Positions 7,478 to 16,098 of a stretch of DNA of 64,000 nucleotides are shown piece by piece (the first letter of the stretch is position 1; each line of letters begins with the position of its first letter). Origin of the DNA: Alphaproteobacteria bacterium (GTDB taxonomy: Bacteria > Pseudomonadota > Alphaproteobacteria > UBA6615). The DNA is taken from contig JAALLF010000003.1 in assembly GCA_011087645.1 (NCBI GenBank), forward strand, positions 62,001-126,000, given 5' to 3'. The position numbers were made by a program, and so were the translations under genes. A model generated the notes under the pieces. It was not told where the DNA came from, did no database searches, and was given only the letters and a program-made list of their open reading frames with translations.

Positions 7478-7792
7478 CTATGTCGCGAAAGGATCCGGCG
7501 TCGGGTCACTAGCGCCATCGAGCGCGACGGCGAGCGTTTGAAAATAGTCTTGCAGATCGTCGCCGACCAAGATCATGCCGAGGACAGCGACAATCGAGAC
7601 CAAGGCGACCAGAAATGTATATTCGGACGCGGCAGCGCCGGAGTTTACGACCATGAGGCGCGCGAACAGCGCCTGGATATAGGCGATCGCGGCCAATCCG
7701 CTGTCACGGATGAACCGTTGAGCGTGACGGTGGCACTTCCGTTCGTTTCTTGACCGGGAAGCACCAATCAGATTGAGAATAGCCTTGGGCAT
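7478..7792 (-). CDS. Flp-type (type IVb) pilin-like protein
   Basis: The C-terminal half carries the Flp pilin signature: SGAAASEYTF, with the prepilin peptidase site after Gly and Glu at +5, Tyr at +6, then a hydrophobic helix of about 20 residues. Flp subunits polymerise into tight-adherence pili after processing by TadV/CpaA. The frame opened at 7792 has a CTGGAG site ten bases upstream but gives a leader of about 50 residues, much longer than usual; a TTG at 7696 would give the usual leader of about 20 residues but has a poor ribosome binding site. No other tad/cpa genes are in the window, so it is an orphan subunit here. Confidence 0.65.
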   Translation of the reverse strand: MPKAILNLIGASRSRNERKCHRHAQRFIRDSGLAAIAYIQALFARLMVVNSGAAASEYTFLVALVSIVAVLGMILVGDDLQDYFQTLAVALDGASDPTPDPFAT

Positions 7793-8034
7793 ATTCTAGA
7801 TACTCCAGGAAAAGTCCTAATAACTCGTAGAGTGTTGGACAAAATCTATGTTTTTTCCAGAGAAATTCTCTTATCAGGTGAAAACTATCCCTTTAAGGCT
7901 AGTACTGCCATCTTAAATCGCGAAACGAATAAGGTATGGTTAATGCCGTCAAATCCAGACTTAGCCTGGATCAAACGGCAAGAATCAAGCGGATGTATGG
8001 CCGATTGCGGCCGAAAGATAAAAAGGACCAGTTG

Positions 8035-8385
8035 ATGCGGATTCACAACATTTACGCGGACGAAAACGGCGAGTCCCATTTTCGCGATATCGAGGTCGAA
8101 TGGACGCTCGATAAACTGAGCAGCACGTTTTCCGAACCGGTCAGCGCGAGTGCGATCGAATTTCGTAGAACCGAGGGCGATTATGATTTCGAGTGGCATC
8201 CGGCACCGCGCCGCCAATACGTCATCAACCTGGATGCCGGCGTGGAAGTTACCGCCAGCGACGGGGAGACCCGAATCATCGCCGCTGGCGAAGTCCTTCT
8301 AACCGAGGACACTCATGGTCGCGGTCACTGCTCGAAATCGGTCGACGGCAAAGTACGGCACTGCATATTTGTCGCGATCGACTAG
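8035..8385 (+). CDS. Cupin-like small protein
   Basis: 116 residues from the ATG at 8035, chosen because AAAAGGA lies seven bases upstream; the open frame extends further back without a site. The sequence is a single beta-barrel: APRRQYVINLDAG, then VTASDGETRIIAAGEVLLTEDTHGRGH, which matches a known group of small alphaproteobacterial cupins. The histidine in DTHGRGH is conserved in that group, but the full HxH metal motif of classical cupins is not evident, so a catalytic role is uncertain. It stands alone, convergent with cysK, whose stop is six bases away. Confidence 0.75.
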   Translation: MRIHNIYADENGESHFRDIEVEWTLDKLSSTFSEPVSASAIEFRRTEGDYDFEWHPAPRRQYVINLDAGVEVTASDGETRIIAAGEVLLTEDTHGRGHCSKSVDGKVRHCIFVAID

Positions 8386-8391
8386 CGGTCC

Positions 8392-9459
8392 TTACTCCAC
8401 CGGTGGGCGCTGGAAGCCCGGCGTCGACATCGACAGCGCCGCTTCTTCTTCCGTCAAGTCATCGACGATATCGGCGAAGAGCGGGGTCGTGAGATAGCGC
8501 TCGCCGGTGTCGGGCAACATCGCCAGGACGGTGGAGCCCGCCGGAACGTCCTCGCAAAGTTTAAGCGCACCGGCCAGGGTACCGCCGGCCGAGATGCCGA
8601 CAAAAATGCCTTCTTTCGAAGCCAGTTCGCGGGCACAGCGCAGAGCGTCGGCGTTGGGTATCTGAATCAGCCGCTCGATCACATCCGTGCCGACCGCATC
8701 TGCGGTCAGTTTGGGAATGAAGTCGGGGGTCCAGCCCTGCATGGGGTGGGGCTTAAACGAGGGATGTGTGGCCGACGGTGAGCCGTCCGAATTGCGTTCC
8801 TGCGTGGCGCCATCGTGCAGCAAGGGCGCTTCCTCGGGTTCGCACAACACGATCTTGGTGTCCGGCCGCGCCTCGGCGAGCACCCGCGCGACGCCCTTCA
8901 ATGTGCCACCGGTACCGTAGCCGGTAACCCAGTAATCCAACGGCGCGCCGTCGAAATCGGCGAGGATTTCCTGCGCCGTGGTGCGCGAATGCATGTCGGG
9001 ATTGGCTTCGTTCTCGAACTGGCGGGTGAGGAACCAGCCATTGGCTTCGGCCAGCTCCACCGCCTTGTTGACCATGCCGGTACCCTTCGCCGCGGCTGGC
9101 GTTAGCACCACCTTGGCACCGAGAAACCGCATCAGCTTGCGTCGCTCGACGCTGAAGCTGTCAGCCATGGTCACCACCAAAGGGTAGCCCTTGGCCGCGC
9201 ACACCATGGCCAACCCGATACCGGTGTTACCGCTGGTCGCTTCGATAACCGTCTGGCCGGGTTTCAACTCGCCAGCGGCTTCGGCGGCCTCGATGACGCC
9301 TAGCGCCAACCGGTCCTTGACCGAGCCCAGGGGATTGAACGCCTCAATCTTGGCGTAGAGGTTTACGCCCTCAGGCGCCATACGGTTTATCTTAACGACC
9401 GGCGTGTTTCCTACGGTTCCCAGAATGTTTTCGTGTCGTTGTCCCATCGGACCCCCCAT
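8392..9459 (-). CDS. cysK: Cysteine synthase A (O-acetylserine sulfhydrylase)
   Basis: 355 residues, slightly longer than typical CysK because of a C-terminal extension of about 30 residues. A PLP enzyme of fold type II that makes L-cysteine from O-acetylserine and sulfide in the cytosol. Visible are the PLP lysine in PLGSVKDR (Lys48), the substrate loop EATSGNTGIG, the GTGGTLKG phosphate-binding loop and the GISAGGT segment. An in-frame ATG four codons downstream (9447) lies just after a GGGGGG run that could be the ribosome binding site, so the protein may start at MGQRHENI. CysM-like sulfur specificity cannot be excluded. Confidence 0.85.
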   Translation of the reverse strand: MGGPMGQRHENILGTVGNTPVVKINRMAPEGVNLYAKIEAFNPLGSVKDRLALGVIEAAEAAGELKPGQTVIEATSGNTGIGLAMVCAAKGYPLVVTMADSFSVERRKLMRFLGAKVVLTPAAAKGTGMVNKAVELAEANGWFLTRQFENEANPDMHSRTTAQEILADFDGAPLDYWVTGYGTGGTLKGVARVLAEARPDTKIVLCEPEEAPLLHDGATQERNSDGSPSATHPSFKPHPMQGWTPDFIPKLTADAVGTDVIERLIQIPNADALRCARELASKEGIFVGISAGGTLAGALKLCEDVPAGSTVLAMLPDTGERYLTTPLFADIVDDLTEEEAALSMSTPGFQRPPVE

Positions 9460-9608
9460 TTCGAATTTTATCCAATCAGGCTTGGACGAGTATTATACGT
9501 AGTAACGCCGCAGCGCCATGCAATCGTATCTGTCCGATACATGGCCGTGTGGGTAATATGGCCGTGCCATTCAAATGTAATCAGCGATTTTCATGGAGAT
9601 ATGCATCG

Positions 9609-10025
9609 ATGACCGCCCGTTCCGGAACTGTTGGGTATTGGCTGGGCGTCGGTATCGCCGTAGCCCTCATCGCCGCGGCAATGTTGTGGAATGCTTGGAC
9701 GTTCAATCAGCACAGTAGAGCGCAGCGCCAGCTAGATGCATTAAACGTGGATAGCGCCGCAGCGGCCGTTTCCGACCTCGCGCCGGGTTCGCCGGAAGCC
9801 GCTGAATTGGAGATGCTTCTTGACGCTGACCGGCGCGGTATTCTCGAAGAAAATTTTCTGGCTCTGCTCACCGATTCGCAAAAGCGCGCGCTTATTGTGG
9901 CGCGGCGCGGCAGATTGGAGGACAAGGCGGGCGAGCGGAACAGCTCATTGGTCTTCGGTGGGATTTTGATCTTGGTTGGCCTTGGCGCCTATGGTGTTGG
10001 TCGCCGAACCCGGCGCTCGGCTTAG
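9609..10025 (+). CDS. Small membrane protein with two transmembrane segments
   Basis: 138 residues from the ATG at 9609, preceded by GGAGAT; the frame is open further upstream without a site. Layout: transmembrane segment at residues 8-28, a helical, charged domain of about 80 residues outside or inside the membrane, a second transmembrane segment near residues 112-130, then a very basic tail (GRRTRRS). I do not recognise a family. The last four bases overlap the end of the convergent membrane-protein gene. Confidence 0.7.
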   Translation: MTARSGTVGYWLGVGIAVALIAAAMLWNAWTFNQHSRAQRQLDALNVDSAAAAVSDLAPGSPEAAELEMLLDADRRGILEENFLALLTDSQKRALIVARRGRLEDKAGERNSSLVFGGILILVGLGAYGVGRRTRRSA

Positions 10026-11641
10026 GATTCAACGATGGGCTGTGCCAGGATCCACAGGCTGATCATCGTATAGCCGACCATCAAGACCAGCATCGGATAT
10101 TGGCTGCGCAGGGCCGCGGCGTGGTCGCCGAAGGCGCGCAGGGCCATCACATGGGCTAGATACACCGCCACGATATGACCGATAACGATGGCGATAACCG
10201 CGGCGATCCAGGCGAAGCGGGCGCCGACAATGCCGATATCGGTTTGGTAATCCGCGGTGCCGAAAATATTCCAGCCATAACCGAAGGGATCTGAGACCAG
10301 CGGGATGATCTGCTGACCGAAGATCAGGAACAGCGACAGGAAGTGCGCCAGATGATAGGCGATGGCGATAGGCACCAGGGTGAAGATAAATACCCGCCCG
10401 ATGGTCATCGCCGACCATTGTGTCGGCGTGCCGGTCAAACCGCCAGACCCTGCGTTGCGGGTCAGAGCGGCGATGAGGGCGCTAAAGGCCATATAGACAG
10501 TGAAGAAAATCAGCGGCGTAAGGATAATCCCCGCGGTCGTGATGATGCCACTGGCATTATTCAGGCCTAGCGCATTGGGTAGCGCGCTGATGAAGGGCAC
10601 TGAGAGAGCGGCGTTGAAAATTGACTGCCAGGCCGGCGTATCGGCGAAGCCATCGAAGCTGACGGTGGCCAAAATCAACAACACGAAGGCCATCATCGAG
10701 ATCGACGGCATCTTGTTTGTTAGCAACCCGACGCCGTAGGGCCGTAAGTCGATGCGACGTTCTTCGGGCTTGGCCCGGCGAAAGCAGGATGGACAGTCGA
10801 TGCAAGCGCCAGATTTATTGCCTTGGCATGTTTCCTCACCACAGGCCGCGCAATGGGCGGAACTCGTCACTCGAAGTTCGATGCGGGCGAAGCGGGCGAA
10901 AAGACCATAGAGGATCGAGAAGGCTTCGCCCCGGCGCAGCCAGGTCTCGATCCCGGCATAGTACATGCCGGCCCAGGTGGCGGCGCTGTAGAGGATCACC
11001 GCGATTGCTAAGCTCGCCGGCACCGCCCGGTCGGGCCACACCAGCTCCGCCCAGGAGAAGCCGAGGAACACGACAACCGCCGGCCAGGTGCTGGCGTGAG
11101 CGGGTAAGGGGCGGTTTTTCGGTGTCCCCCGTGAGTTGGTGGCGCCGGCGATCCATTCGGCGACGATGCGCCACGGATTGAGCAATGACCAAAGATCACC
11201 CAGCAGGGCGCTGGCGAAAGCCAGCCCCACCCACCAGATCACCCAGATGGCGGTTGGCAATATGTTTTCTTCCGGGGTGTCTTGAACACCAAACAGGCCG
11301 GCCAGGATCATCACCAAAAAGATCGATACAGACAGCACGCGCAGCGCCGTTAGCGCATAGCGATGTGCGATAATGCGGCCGACTGGCGTGTCCAACAATT
11401 CAAGGCGGGGGACGCCGTCGCCTTCTTTATCCTTGCGCACGAAAATACCGACGATAATGAACGACACTGCGACCGTGGCGCCGGCGCCAACCAGGTAAAG
11501 CCAGAGGGGGATCGGCAAGTCGTAACGCTGGGCGAACGCGTGGGCGTATGCCGGCGTACCCGTTGCCAGAAATACCAAGAAGCTGAGGGCGAAATAACGC
11601 ACGGTTCGAGCCGTCAAACGATGGGAAAGGGGCAAGTTCAC
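10022..11641 (-). CDS. Polytopic membrane protein with a cysteine cluster
   Basis: 539 residues, with a signal-like first segment ending in AYAHAFAQRYDLPIPLWLY and about a dozen hydrophobic segments. A cytosolic or periplasmic loop near residues 275-300 carries six closely spaced cysteines (CAACGEETC, then CIDCPSC), a likely metal or Fe-S site. Homologues are often called fenitrothion hydrolase in databases, a name I would not rely on. The next gene upstream (11648-12031) is a cupredoxin-like exported protein six bases away, so the two are almost certainly co-transcribed, suggesting a shared role in metal or redox handling at the membrane. Confidence 0.75.
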   Translation of the reverse strand: MNLPLSHRLTARTVRYFALSFLVFLATGTPAYAHAFAQRYDLPIPLWLYLVGAGATVAVSFIIVGIFVRKDKEGDGVPRLELLDTPVGRIIAHRYALTALRVLSVSIFLVMILAGLFGVQDTPEENILPTAIWVIWWVGLAFASALLGDLWSLLNPWRIVAEWIAGATNSRGTPKNRPLPAHASTWPAVVVFLGFSWAELVWPDRAVPASLAIAVILYSAATWAGMYYAGIETWLRRGEAFSILYGLFARFARIELRVTSSAHCAACGEETCQGNKSGACIDCPSCFRRAKPEERRIDLRPYGVGLLTNKMPSISMMAFVLLILATVSFDGFADTPAWQSIFNAALSVPFISALPNALGLNNASGIITTAGIILTPLIFFTVYMAFSALIAALTRNAGSGGLTGTPTQWSAMTIGRVFIFTLVPIAIAYHLAHFLSLFLIFGQQIIPLVSDPFGYGWNIFGTADYQTDIGIVGARFAWIAAVIAIVIGHIVAVYLAHVMALRAFGDHAAALRSQYPMLVLMVGYTMISLWILAQPIVES

Positions 11642-11647
11642 GATTGA

Positions 11648-12031
11648 CTAGCGGGGCAGGACTTCGAGATAGATGATGGTCTTTTCGGCGTGATGGTCGG
11701 CGCCAAAACCGTGGCTCTCAATCGCGAAACGACCGGCCGCCCGGGCCTTGACACTCATCACCGCCTCACCGTCGTTGGAGACTTTGGTCTTCACATTGTA
11801 GCCGTGCAAGTGAAGCTCGGTCGCCTGGTTGCTAGTCCAATGGATTTCAACCTCTTCGCCCTGGGTCACCCGCAGTACCCCGGTGCCGCCGGAACTTTCT
11901 ATTTCGGCCCCAGTCGCTGCCTGGTCGACCACATCTATTTTGACCACGCGTTTGTCTTGCGCATTGGCGCCGGTCATTGCGGTGACCGCAAACGTTACTG
12001 AAACGGCGATCGCCATCACTAATTTGCGCAT
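11648..12031 (-). CDS. Exported cupredoxin-like protein
   Basis: 127 residues from the ATG at 12031, chosen for its AGGAG site five bases upstream; earlier in-frame starts have none. It has a signal peptide (MRKLVMAIA to ANAQ) and a mature domain of about 105 residues with a beta-sandwich pattern: TQGEEVEIHWTSNQ, TELHLHGYNV and a late GFGADHHAEKT. The histidines in HLHGY and DHHAE are candidate metal ligands, but the Cys ligand of blue-copper proteins is absent, so it is not a type 1 copper protein in the usual sense. It heads a two-gene unit with the cysteine-cluster membrane protein. Confidence 0.75.
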   Translation of the reverse strand: MRKLVMAIAVSVTFAVTAMTGANAQDKRVVKIDVVDQAATGAEIESSGGTGVLRVTQGEEVEIHWTSNQATELHLHGYNVKTKVSNDGEAVMSVKARAAGRFAIESHGFGADHHAEKTIIYLEVLPR

Positions 12032-12251
12032 TATAACTCCTGACAGCCTGACGTCGGTTGATTGGATTGCAAGGCGCCGATAATCGCAACCGTACCGTCC
12101 GATCTCAAGGTATCGATTGGTATCTGGCTGCGACTCGTCGCCGCGCTGCTGGCGCATCGATATTGTGCTTTCATTCTAACCTAAGTCGGCGTATTACCGC
12201 GCTCCCGCGCGCTAAATCCCTTCACGCGGTCGATAATGATGGAGGTCTATC

Positions 12252-12493
12252 ATGTCTAGGAAGCGAAATTACGGCGATCAGCCGTCCTTTTGAGGTCACG
12301 CGTAAACGGCGCAAGTCGTATCCCTCCGAAACGCAGGTCAAGCGTGGCGTGCGCTATGTGCATGGCGACGTCGAGTTGTTGGAAAAACTCGGTCGGAACG
12401 ACCTTTGCCCCTGTGGCTCAGGGCGCCGGTTTCAAGCGCTGCTGCCTCAAATCGAAGCGATTTGATGGCGCCCAACGCGACGACTATTTTTAG
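12252..12493 (+). pseudogene. SEC-C motif protein broken by two single-base insertions
   Basis: From the ATG at 12252 (GGAGGT six bases upstream) the reading runs [13 protein letters not shown] and stops. Removing one T from the run at 12288-12291 continues it in the next frame as [13 protein letters not shown] and on to [14 protein letters not shown]; removing one C near 12432 then restores [19 protein letters not shown] to the TAG at 12491. The joined product of about 80 residues is a normal small SEC-C protein, with the zinc ligands CPC and CC split between two frames. The intact ribosome binding site and codons imply recent decay, or sequencing errors at short homopolymers. Confidence 0.7.
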
Positions 12494-12504
12494 GGACTAA
12501 CACT

Positions 12505-12534
12505 TAGGCCAGGGCACCGGTGTGTCCTGGCCTA
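12505..12534. terminator. Hairpin between convergent genes
   Basis: A 13-base stem with one G-T pair (12505-12517 with 12522-12534) and a CGGT loop lies between the SEC-C pseudogene and the end of the SDR gene at 12540. The downstream sequence is only weakly T-rich on either side (CTTCTC), so it is a hairpin-type terminator of moderate quality. Confidence 0.6.
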
Positions 12535-12539
12535 CTTCT

Positions 12540-13340
12540 CTATATCTTCGAACCCGGCTGGGCCATGGCGCGCAGCAAGACTTGGCGGTAGGCGCCCGCG
12601 CCGGCAAATCCGCCATCGACGTCCATGTCCATGCCGGTGACAAATCCCGCTTCGTCGCTGGCGAGGAACAGGACCGCGGCGGCGATTTCCTCAGGCTGGG
12701 CGATGCGCCCCATGGGGGTCATCCACTCCATGGCTTCCTTGAAATCGTCGGAACCGGCGACGATCGCGGTATCGACGATGCCGGGATGGACCGCATTCGC
12801 GCGGATATTCCAGGGGGCGAATTCCATGGCGGCGCTCTTGGTGAGCCCGCGAATTCCCCACTTTGCCGCGGTGTAGGCGGTGGCGAAGTGGCCGGTGACG
12901 CCGGCGATGGAGCCGATATTGACGATGGCACCACCACCACTGTCGCGTATTGTGGGCGCGGCGGCCTGGGTGCCGAAAAAAGGGCCGGTAAGATTGATGT
13001 CGAGCACCCGCTGCCATTCCTCGCGGCTGATATCGAGCATCGAAGGTTTGCGCAGGCCGATGCCGGCATTGTTGACCAGAACGTGCAGCCCGCCGAATTC
13101 CTGCACCGCGTAATCCACAGCGGATATCCAAGCGGCCTCGTTGGCGACATCCAGATGCAGGTAGTGGGCTGTGTGGCCGTCATCGCGGATGGCTTGCGCG
13201 ACGGTTTCACCTTCCTCGTCGAGCACGTCGCATATGAGCACCTTGGCACCTTCCGCGGCAAATAGCCGGGCTTCTGCCTCGCCCTGGCCGCGGCTGGCGC
13301 CGGTAATTAGAGCTGCCTTTCCTGCAAGTCTCTCGCCCAT
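12540..13340 (-). CDS. Short-chain dehydrogenase/reductase
   Basis: 266 residues from the ATG at 13340, preceded by AGGGGAA. Classical SDR: TGASRGQG cofactor loop, D-V after strand 3, VNNAGIG, the active-site serine in NIGSIAG, and YTAAKWG supplying the Tyr-x-x-x-Lys pair. The length and the C-terminal GMDMDVDGGF are typical of the hydroxysteroid/glucose dehydrogenase group, but substrate cannot be assigned. The Asp after the second strand (LICDVLDEEG) favours NAD over NADP. The next gene upstream is a small ORF on the same strand. Confidence 0.88.
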   Translation of the reverse strand: MGERLAGKAALITGASRGQGEAEARLFAAEGAKVLICDVLDEEGETVAQAIRDDGHTAHYLHLDVANEAAWISAVDYAVQEFGGLHVLVNNAGIGLRKPSMLDISREEWQRVLDINLTGPFFGTQAAAPTIRDSGGGAIVNIGSIAGVTGHFATAYTAAKWGIRGLTKSAAMEFAPWNIRANAVHPGIVDTAIVAGSDDFKEAMEWMTPMGRIAQPEEIAAAVLFLASDEAGFVTGMDMDVDGGFAGAGAYRQVLLRAMAQPGSKI

Positions 13341-13372
13341 AACGAATTCCCCTTTTTGTTCATATCGAGCCC

Positions 13373-13579
13373 TCAACGGAACAGGTCGAACCACCATTCG
13401 CAATACGAGATATCCGCCAAGGGTCGGCGCATAGCCATAATTTCGCAGAACATACGCTCGCAATTATCGACCCCGTGCAGCCAAACGCATACCGGCGTCG
13501 TCGCTAAAATCAGGGCAGCCACAACACTAAGGCCGATAGCTAGGACCTTTGCCGTCTCTTTGTTCTCTTTGGTGATCAT
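13373..13579 (-). CDS. Possible small membrane protein (68 aa)
   Basis: 68 residues: a charged N-terminus (MITKENKETAK), one hydrophobic segment of about 22 residues, then a short cysteine-containing tail with three cysteines. The shape is that of a small inner-membrane protein and the composition looks coding, but there is no convincing ribosome binding site. It ends 33 bases before the SDR gene on the same strand. Confidence 0.35.
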   Translation of the reverse strand: MITKENKETAKVLAIGLSVVAALILATTPVCVWLHGVDNCERMFCEIMAMRRPLADISYCEWWFDLFR

Positions 13580-13692
13580 GGTTGGAATAGATCAGCATAA
13601 GATTTGGCGTTGCGCCAGCCGCATCGACCGTTGACAGGAATTGCAATTGCCGTAGATTTTGCCCGATCCAGACCAGCGGAGACTTTGACCCA

Positions 13693-14544
13693 GTGCTTAA
13701 TGTAACCCCGCTTGCGCCGGCGCTCGGCGCCGAAATCCGAGACATTGATCTATCGGCGGCGTTATCCGACGTGACTGTGGATGAACTTCGCGCGGTCTGG
13801 TTGGAGCATCAGGTATTAGTGTTCCGGGATCAGAAATTGTCGGACGCCGCCTTGGTGGCCTTTAGCAAACGCTTCGGTGAGCTCGACACGGTGCCCGGAT
13901 GGGAGCCGTTTTCAGCGCAAGGCTATCCCGAAGTTCTGACGATCTCGAATGTAACTCAGGAGGGCGCCGCGATTGGTGTCCTCGGGGACGGCGAAGCCGC
14001 ATGGCATACGGATATGTCGTATATTGACCTGCCGCCGCCGGCGAGCCTGCTCTACAGTTTGGAGATACCCGCGGAAGGCGGCGATACATGTTTCAAGAGT
14101 ATGTACGCCGCTCTCGAGGATATGCCGGTTGATTTGCGTCAGGCGATCGCCGGTAAGGTCCTCAACCACGACGCCAGCCACGACAGCAGTGGGCAACTGC
14201 GATCGAACCACGTTCTCGCAAAGGACTTCAGCCAGATGCCCGGCGCGCGCCATCCGATTATCCGCGCCCACCCCGAAACCGACCGACCGGCGCTCTATCT
14301 GGGGCGGCGGCTCAACGCCTATGTAGTTGGTGAAGATATGCCCGACAGCGAGGCGTTGCTCGATCGGTTGTGGGATCATTGTGACCAGGAGCGGTTCGTT
14401 TACCGCCATCGTTGGCAACCCGGCGATCTGGTGATGTGGGACAATCGTTGCGTGATGCACCGCCGCGACCCGTTCGACCCTGCTGCGCGGCGGATCATGC
14501 ACCGCACCCAGATCAAGGGTGACGCGCTGGTCGTCGCCTACTGA
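13693..14544 (+). CDS. TauD/TfdA family Fe(II)/2-oxoglutarate dioxygenase
   Basis: 283 residues from a GTG at 13693 with GGAG about eleven bases upstream. Members oxidise small substrates such as taurine, phenoxyacetates or sulfonates with 2-oxoglutarate. The iron ligands are visible: AAWHTDMSY (His105, Asp107) and the distal His in DNRCVMHRRD; the 2-oxoglutarate arginine is in ARRIMHRT. The length is normal. No transporter or sulfonate gene adjoins it, although an ABC importer operon lies on the other strand about 430 bases away. Substrate unknown. Confidence 0.88.
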   Translation: MLNVTPLAPALGAEIRDIDLSAALSDVTVDELRAVWLEHQVLVFRDQKLSDAALVAFSKRFGELDTVPGWEPFSAQGYPEVLTISNVTQEGAAIGVLGDGEAAWHTDMSYIDLPPPASLLYSLEIPAEGGDTCFKSMYAALEDMPVDLRQAIAGKVLNHDASHDSSGQLRSNHVLAKDFSQMPGARHPIIRAHPETDRPALYLGRRLNAYVVGEDMPDSEALLDRLWDHCDQERFVYRHRWQPGDLVMWDNRCVMHRRDPFDPAARRIMHRTQIKGDALVVAY

Positions 14545-14560
14545 AGTTGCCCGAAATTGG

Positions 14561-14593
14561 GAACCCCGCCGCGCCATATGGCGGGCGGGGTTC
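14561..14593. terminator. GC-rich hairpin after the dioxygenase gene
   Basis: Ten-base stem (14561-14570 with 14584-14593); the loop itself contains the palindrome GCCATATGGC. It starts 17 bases after the dioxygenase stop codon. No U-tract follows, so it may stabilise the 3' end or act with Rho. Confidence 0.5.
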
Positions 14594-14753
14594 GGACGAT
14601 ATTATCGCCTTAACCCAGTAGGGATACCGGGCTCTTATCTTGGGATCGGGAGCGGCCAACTCGACCGTGTCCCTGTCAGTTGTGTTTATTCGAATATGAG
14701 ATCGGTGGGAAACGCGTAACCGGGGTTTTAAGCCGTCGCTCTTTTCTCACCGT

Positions 14754-14775
14754 GGCCCCGCGCGCCGGCGGGGCC
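14754..14775. other. Perfect GC hairpin of unknown role
   Basis: Eight-base stem GGCCCCGC / GCGGGGCC with a six-base loop. It has no following T-run and no adjacent gene end. It resembles the stem-loop at 19067-19093 in the ABC operon (same GGCCCCGC core). Confidence 0.4.
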
Positions 14776-14911
14776 GGGTATACTGTCGGGCGGATTCATG
14801 CCTAAGCACCTCCCAAATAGGGTTGTCCTAGGGCGAAGCTGTGGGACGATCGGACGTGTCCTCGGGGGCAAGGACCGATAATACCGCGACTTCGTCAGAT
14901 AAAAATATGCG

Positions 14912-14924
14912 CGCCTCGGAGGCG
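14912..14924 (-). terminator. Short terminator of the ABC operon
   Basis: A compact GCCTC/GAGGC stem; on the minus strand a run of A precedes it and ATATTTTTA follows within eight bases. It lies 55 bases past the stop codon of the last operon gene (14980). Confidence 0.4.
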
Positions 14925-14979
14925 TTTTTCAAGAGACTCAATTGTACCGCACGGCAAACGACGGCCAGCAGAGACGAGG

Positions 14980-16098
14980 TCAGGACGCCAAGGCTAAACC
15001 GTGGTTGGGCTGGAAGGTGAGGAACACTTTCTGGCCCGGTTCGAGCTGCTCAAAATGGTCGATTTGAATACCGATTTCATGACTGCCCACTTGGATGCGG
15101 CATTCGAGAAAACTGCCGAGATAGACCGTGTCGATCACCGAACCCTCGAGCAAGTTGCCATATGACGTTCCGCTCGGCGCTTCGGTGTGCAACGTAATAT
15201 CTTCCGGACGCAGACTTAAGATTACCGAGCTTCCCTGTTCGGCGCCGTCGCCGCCGACAGCCTGGATGCGCAGTGGCGCTTGGCCGTTGCCGAGTTCGAT
15301 TTCCATATCGCAATATTCGCCCGTACGTCCCAACAGCGCGCCTTCGAGCAAGCTGGTGACGCCGATAAAGTTCGCCACAAACGCGTTTACCGGGTTGGCG
15401 TAGATGGTCTGCGGATCGCCGATCTGCTGGATCACCGCCTTATCCATCACCACCACCCGGTCGCTCATCACCAAGGCTTCCGACTGGTCATGGGTGACGA
15501 ACACCGAAGTGATGCCGACTTCCTTCTGCAACCGCACGATCTCATCGCGCATTTGCTCGCGCAGCTTGGCGTCGAGATTCGACAGGGGTTCGTCGAACAG
15601 GATTACCTTGGGCTCATAAACAATCGCCCGCGCCAAGGCGACACGCTGTCTCTGTCCGCCGGACAGCTTGGTCGCATAACGCTCGGCGAGTTGGTCGAGA
15701 CCAACAAGCTCAAGCGCGCGGGTTGTTTGTTTTTTGATGACAGCGCTAGAGGCGCGGCGAACCCGCAATCCGTAGGCGACATTGTCAAACACCGTCATGT
15801 GCGGCCAAACGGCGTAGCTTTGGAACACCATGCCGATGTTGCGGTGTTCGGGGAAAAGATAGATGTCTTTTTCGGGTGAGACGACGATCTCGTCGCCGAT
15901 GCGGATCTCGCCGCTTTCCGGCCGCTCCAGGCCGGCGATACAGCGCAAGGTCGTGGTCTTGCCGCAGCCCGACGGTCCCAGCAGGGTCACGAACTCGCCC
16001 TCGGCAATCGACAGGTTAAAGTCTTTGACCGCAGTTTCGGGGCCGAAAGTCTTGTGCAAATGCTCTATTTCGACCATTGGTTTCAGAAAATCGGTCAT
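14980..16098 (-). CDS. ABC importer ATPase 2 (Fe3+/spermidine/sulfate type)
   Basis: 372 residues from the ATG at 16098, which overlaps the stop of the preceding ATPase gene (ATGA), a sign of translational coupling. Walker A GPSGCGKTT, Q-loop, signature LSGGQRQR, Walker B VILFDEPLSNLD and H-loop VFVTHDQ are all intact, followed by a C-terminal TOBE-type domain of about 130 residues. It powers import by the fused permease. The sequence differs clearly from the neighbouring ATPase, so the operon encodes two non-identical ATPases. The class matches iron, polyamine, thiamine or phosphonate uptake; the substrate is not certain. Confidence 0.9.
   Translation of the reverse strand: MTDFLKPMVEIEHLHKTFGPETAVKDFNLSIAEGEFVTLLGPSGCGKTTTLRCIAGLERPESGEIRIGDEIVVSPEKDIYLFPEHRNIGMVFQSYAVWPHMTVFDNVAYGLRVRRASSAVIKKQTTRALELVGLDQLAERYATKLSGGQRQRVALARAIVYEPKVILFDEPLSNLDAKLREQMRDEIVRLQKEVGITSVFVTHDQSEALVMSDRVVVMDKAVIQQIGDPQTIYANPVNAFVANFIGVTSLLEGALLGRTGEYCDMEIELGNGQAPLRIQAVGGDGAEQGSSVILSLRPEDITLHTEAPSGTSYGNLLEGSVIDTVYLGSFLECRIQVGSHEIGIQIDHFEQLEPGQKVFLTFQPNHGLALAS

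Larger units (their letters stand above)
14545..14979. other. 435-base convergent intergenic region with three hairpins
   Basis: Lies between the ends of the dioxygenase gene (plus) and the ABC importer operon (minus). I see no gene. It holds hairpins at 14561-14593, 14754-14775 and 14912-14924, described separately; the first two lack U-tracts. Confidence 0.6.

Noticed and set aside
12058..12465. 135-codon open frame covering part of the SEC-C region
   Set aside because: It reads only the middle part of the SEC-C protein in frame; the N- and C-terminal parts lie in other frames, so it is better seen as a frameshifted gene.
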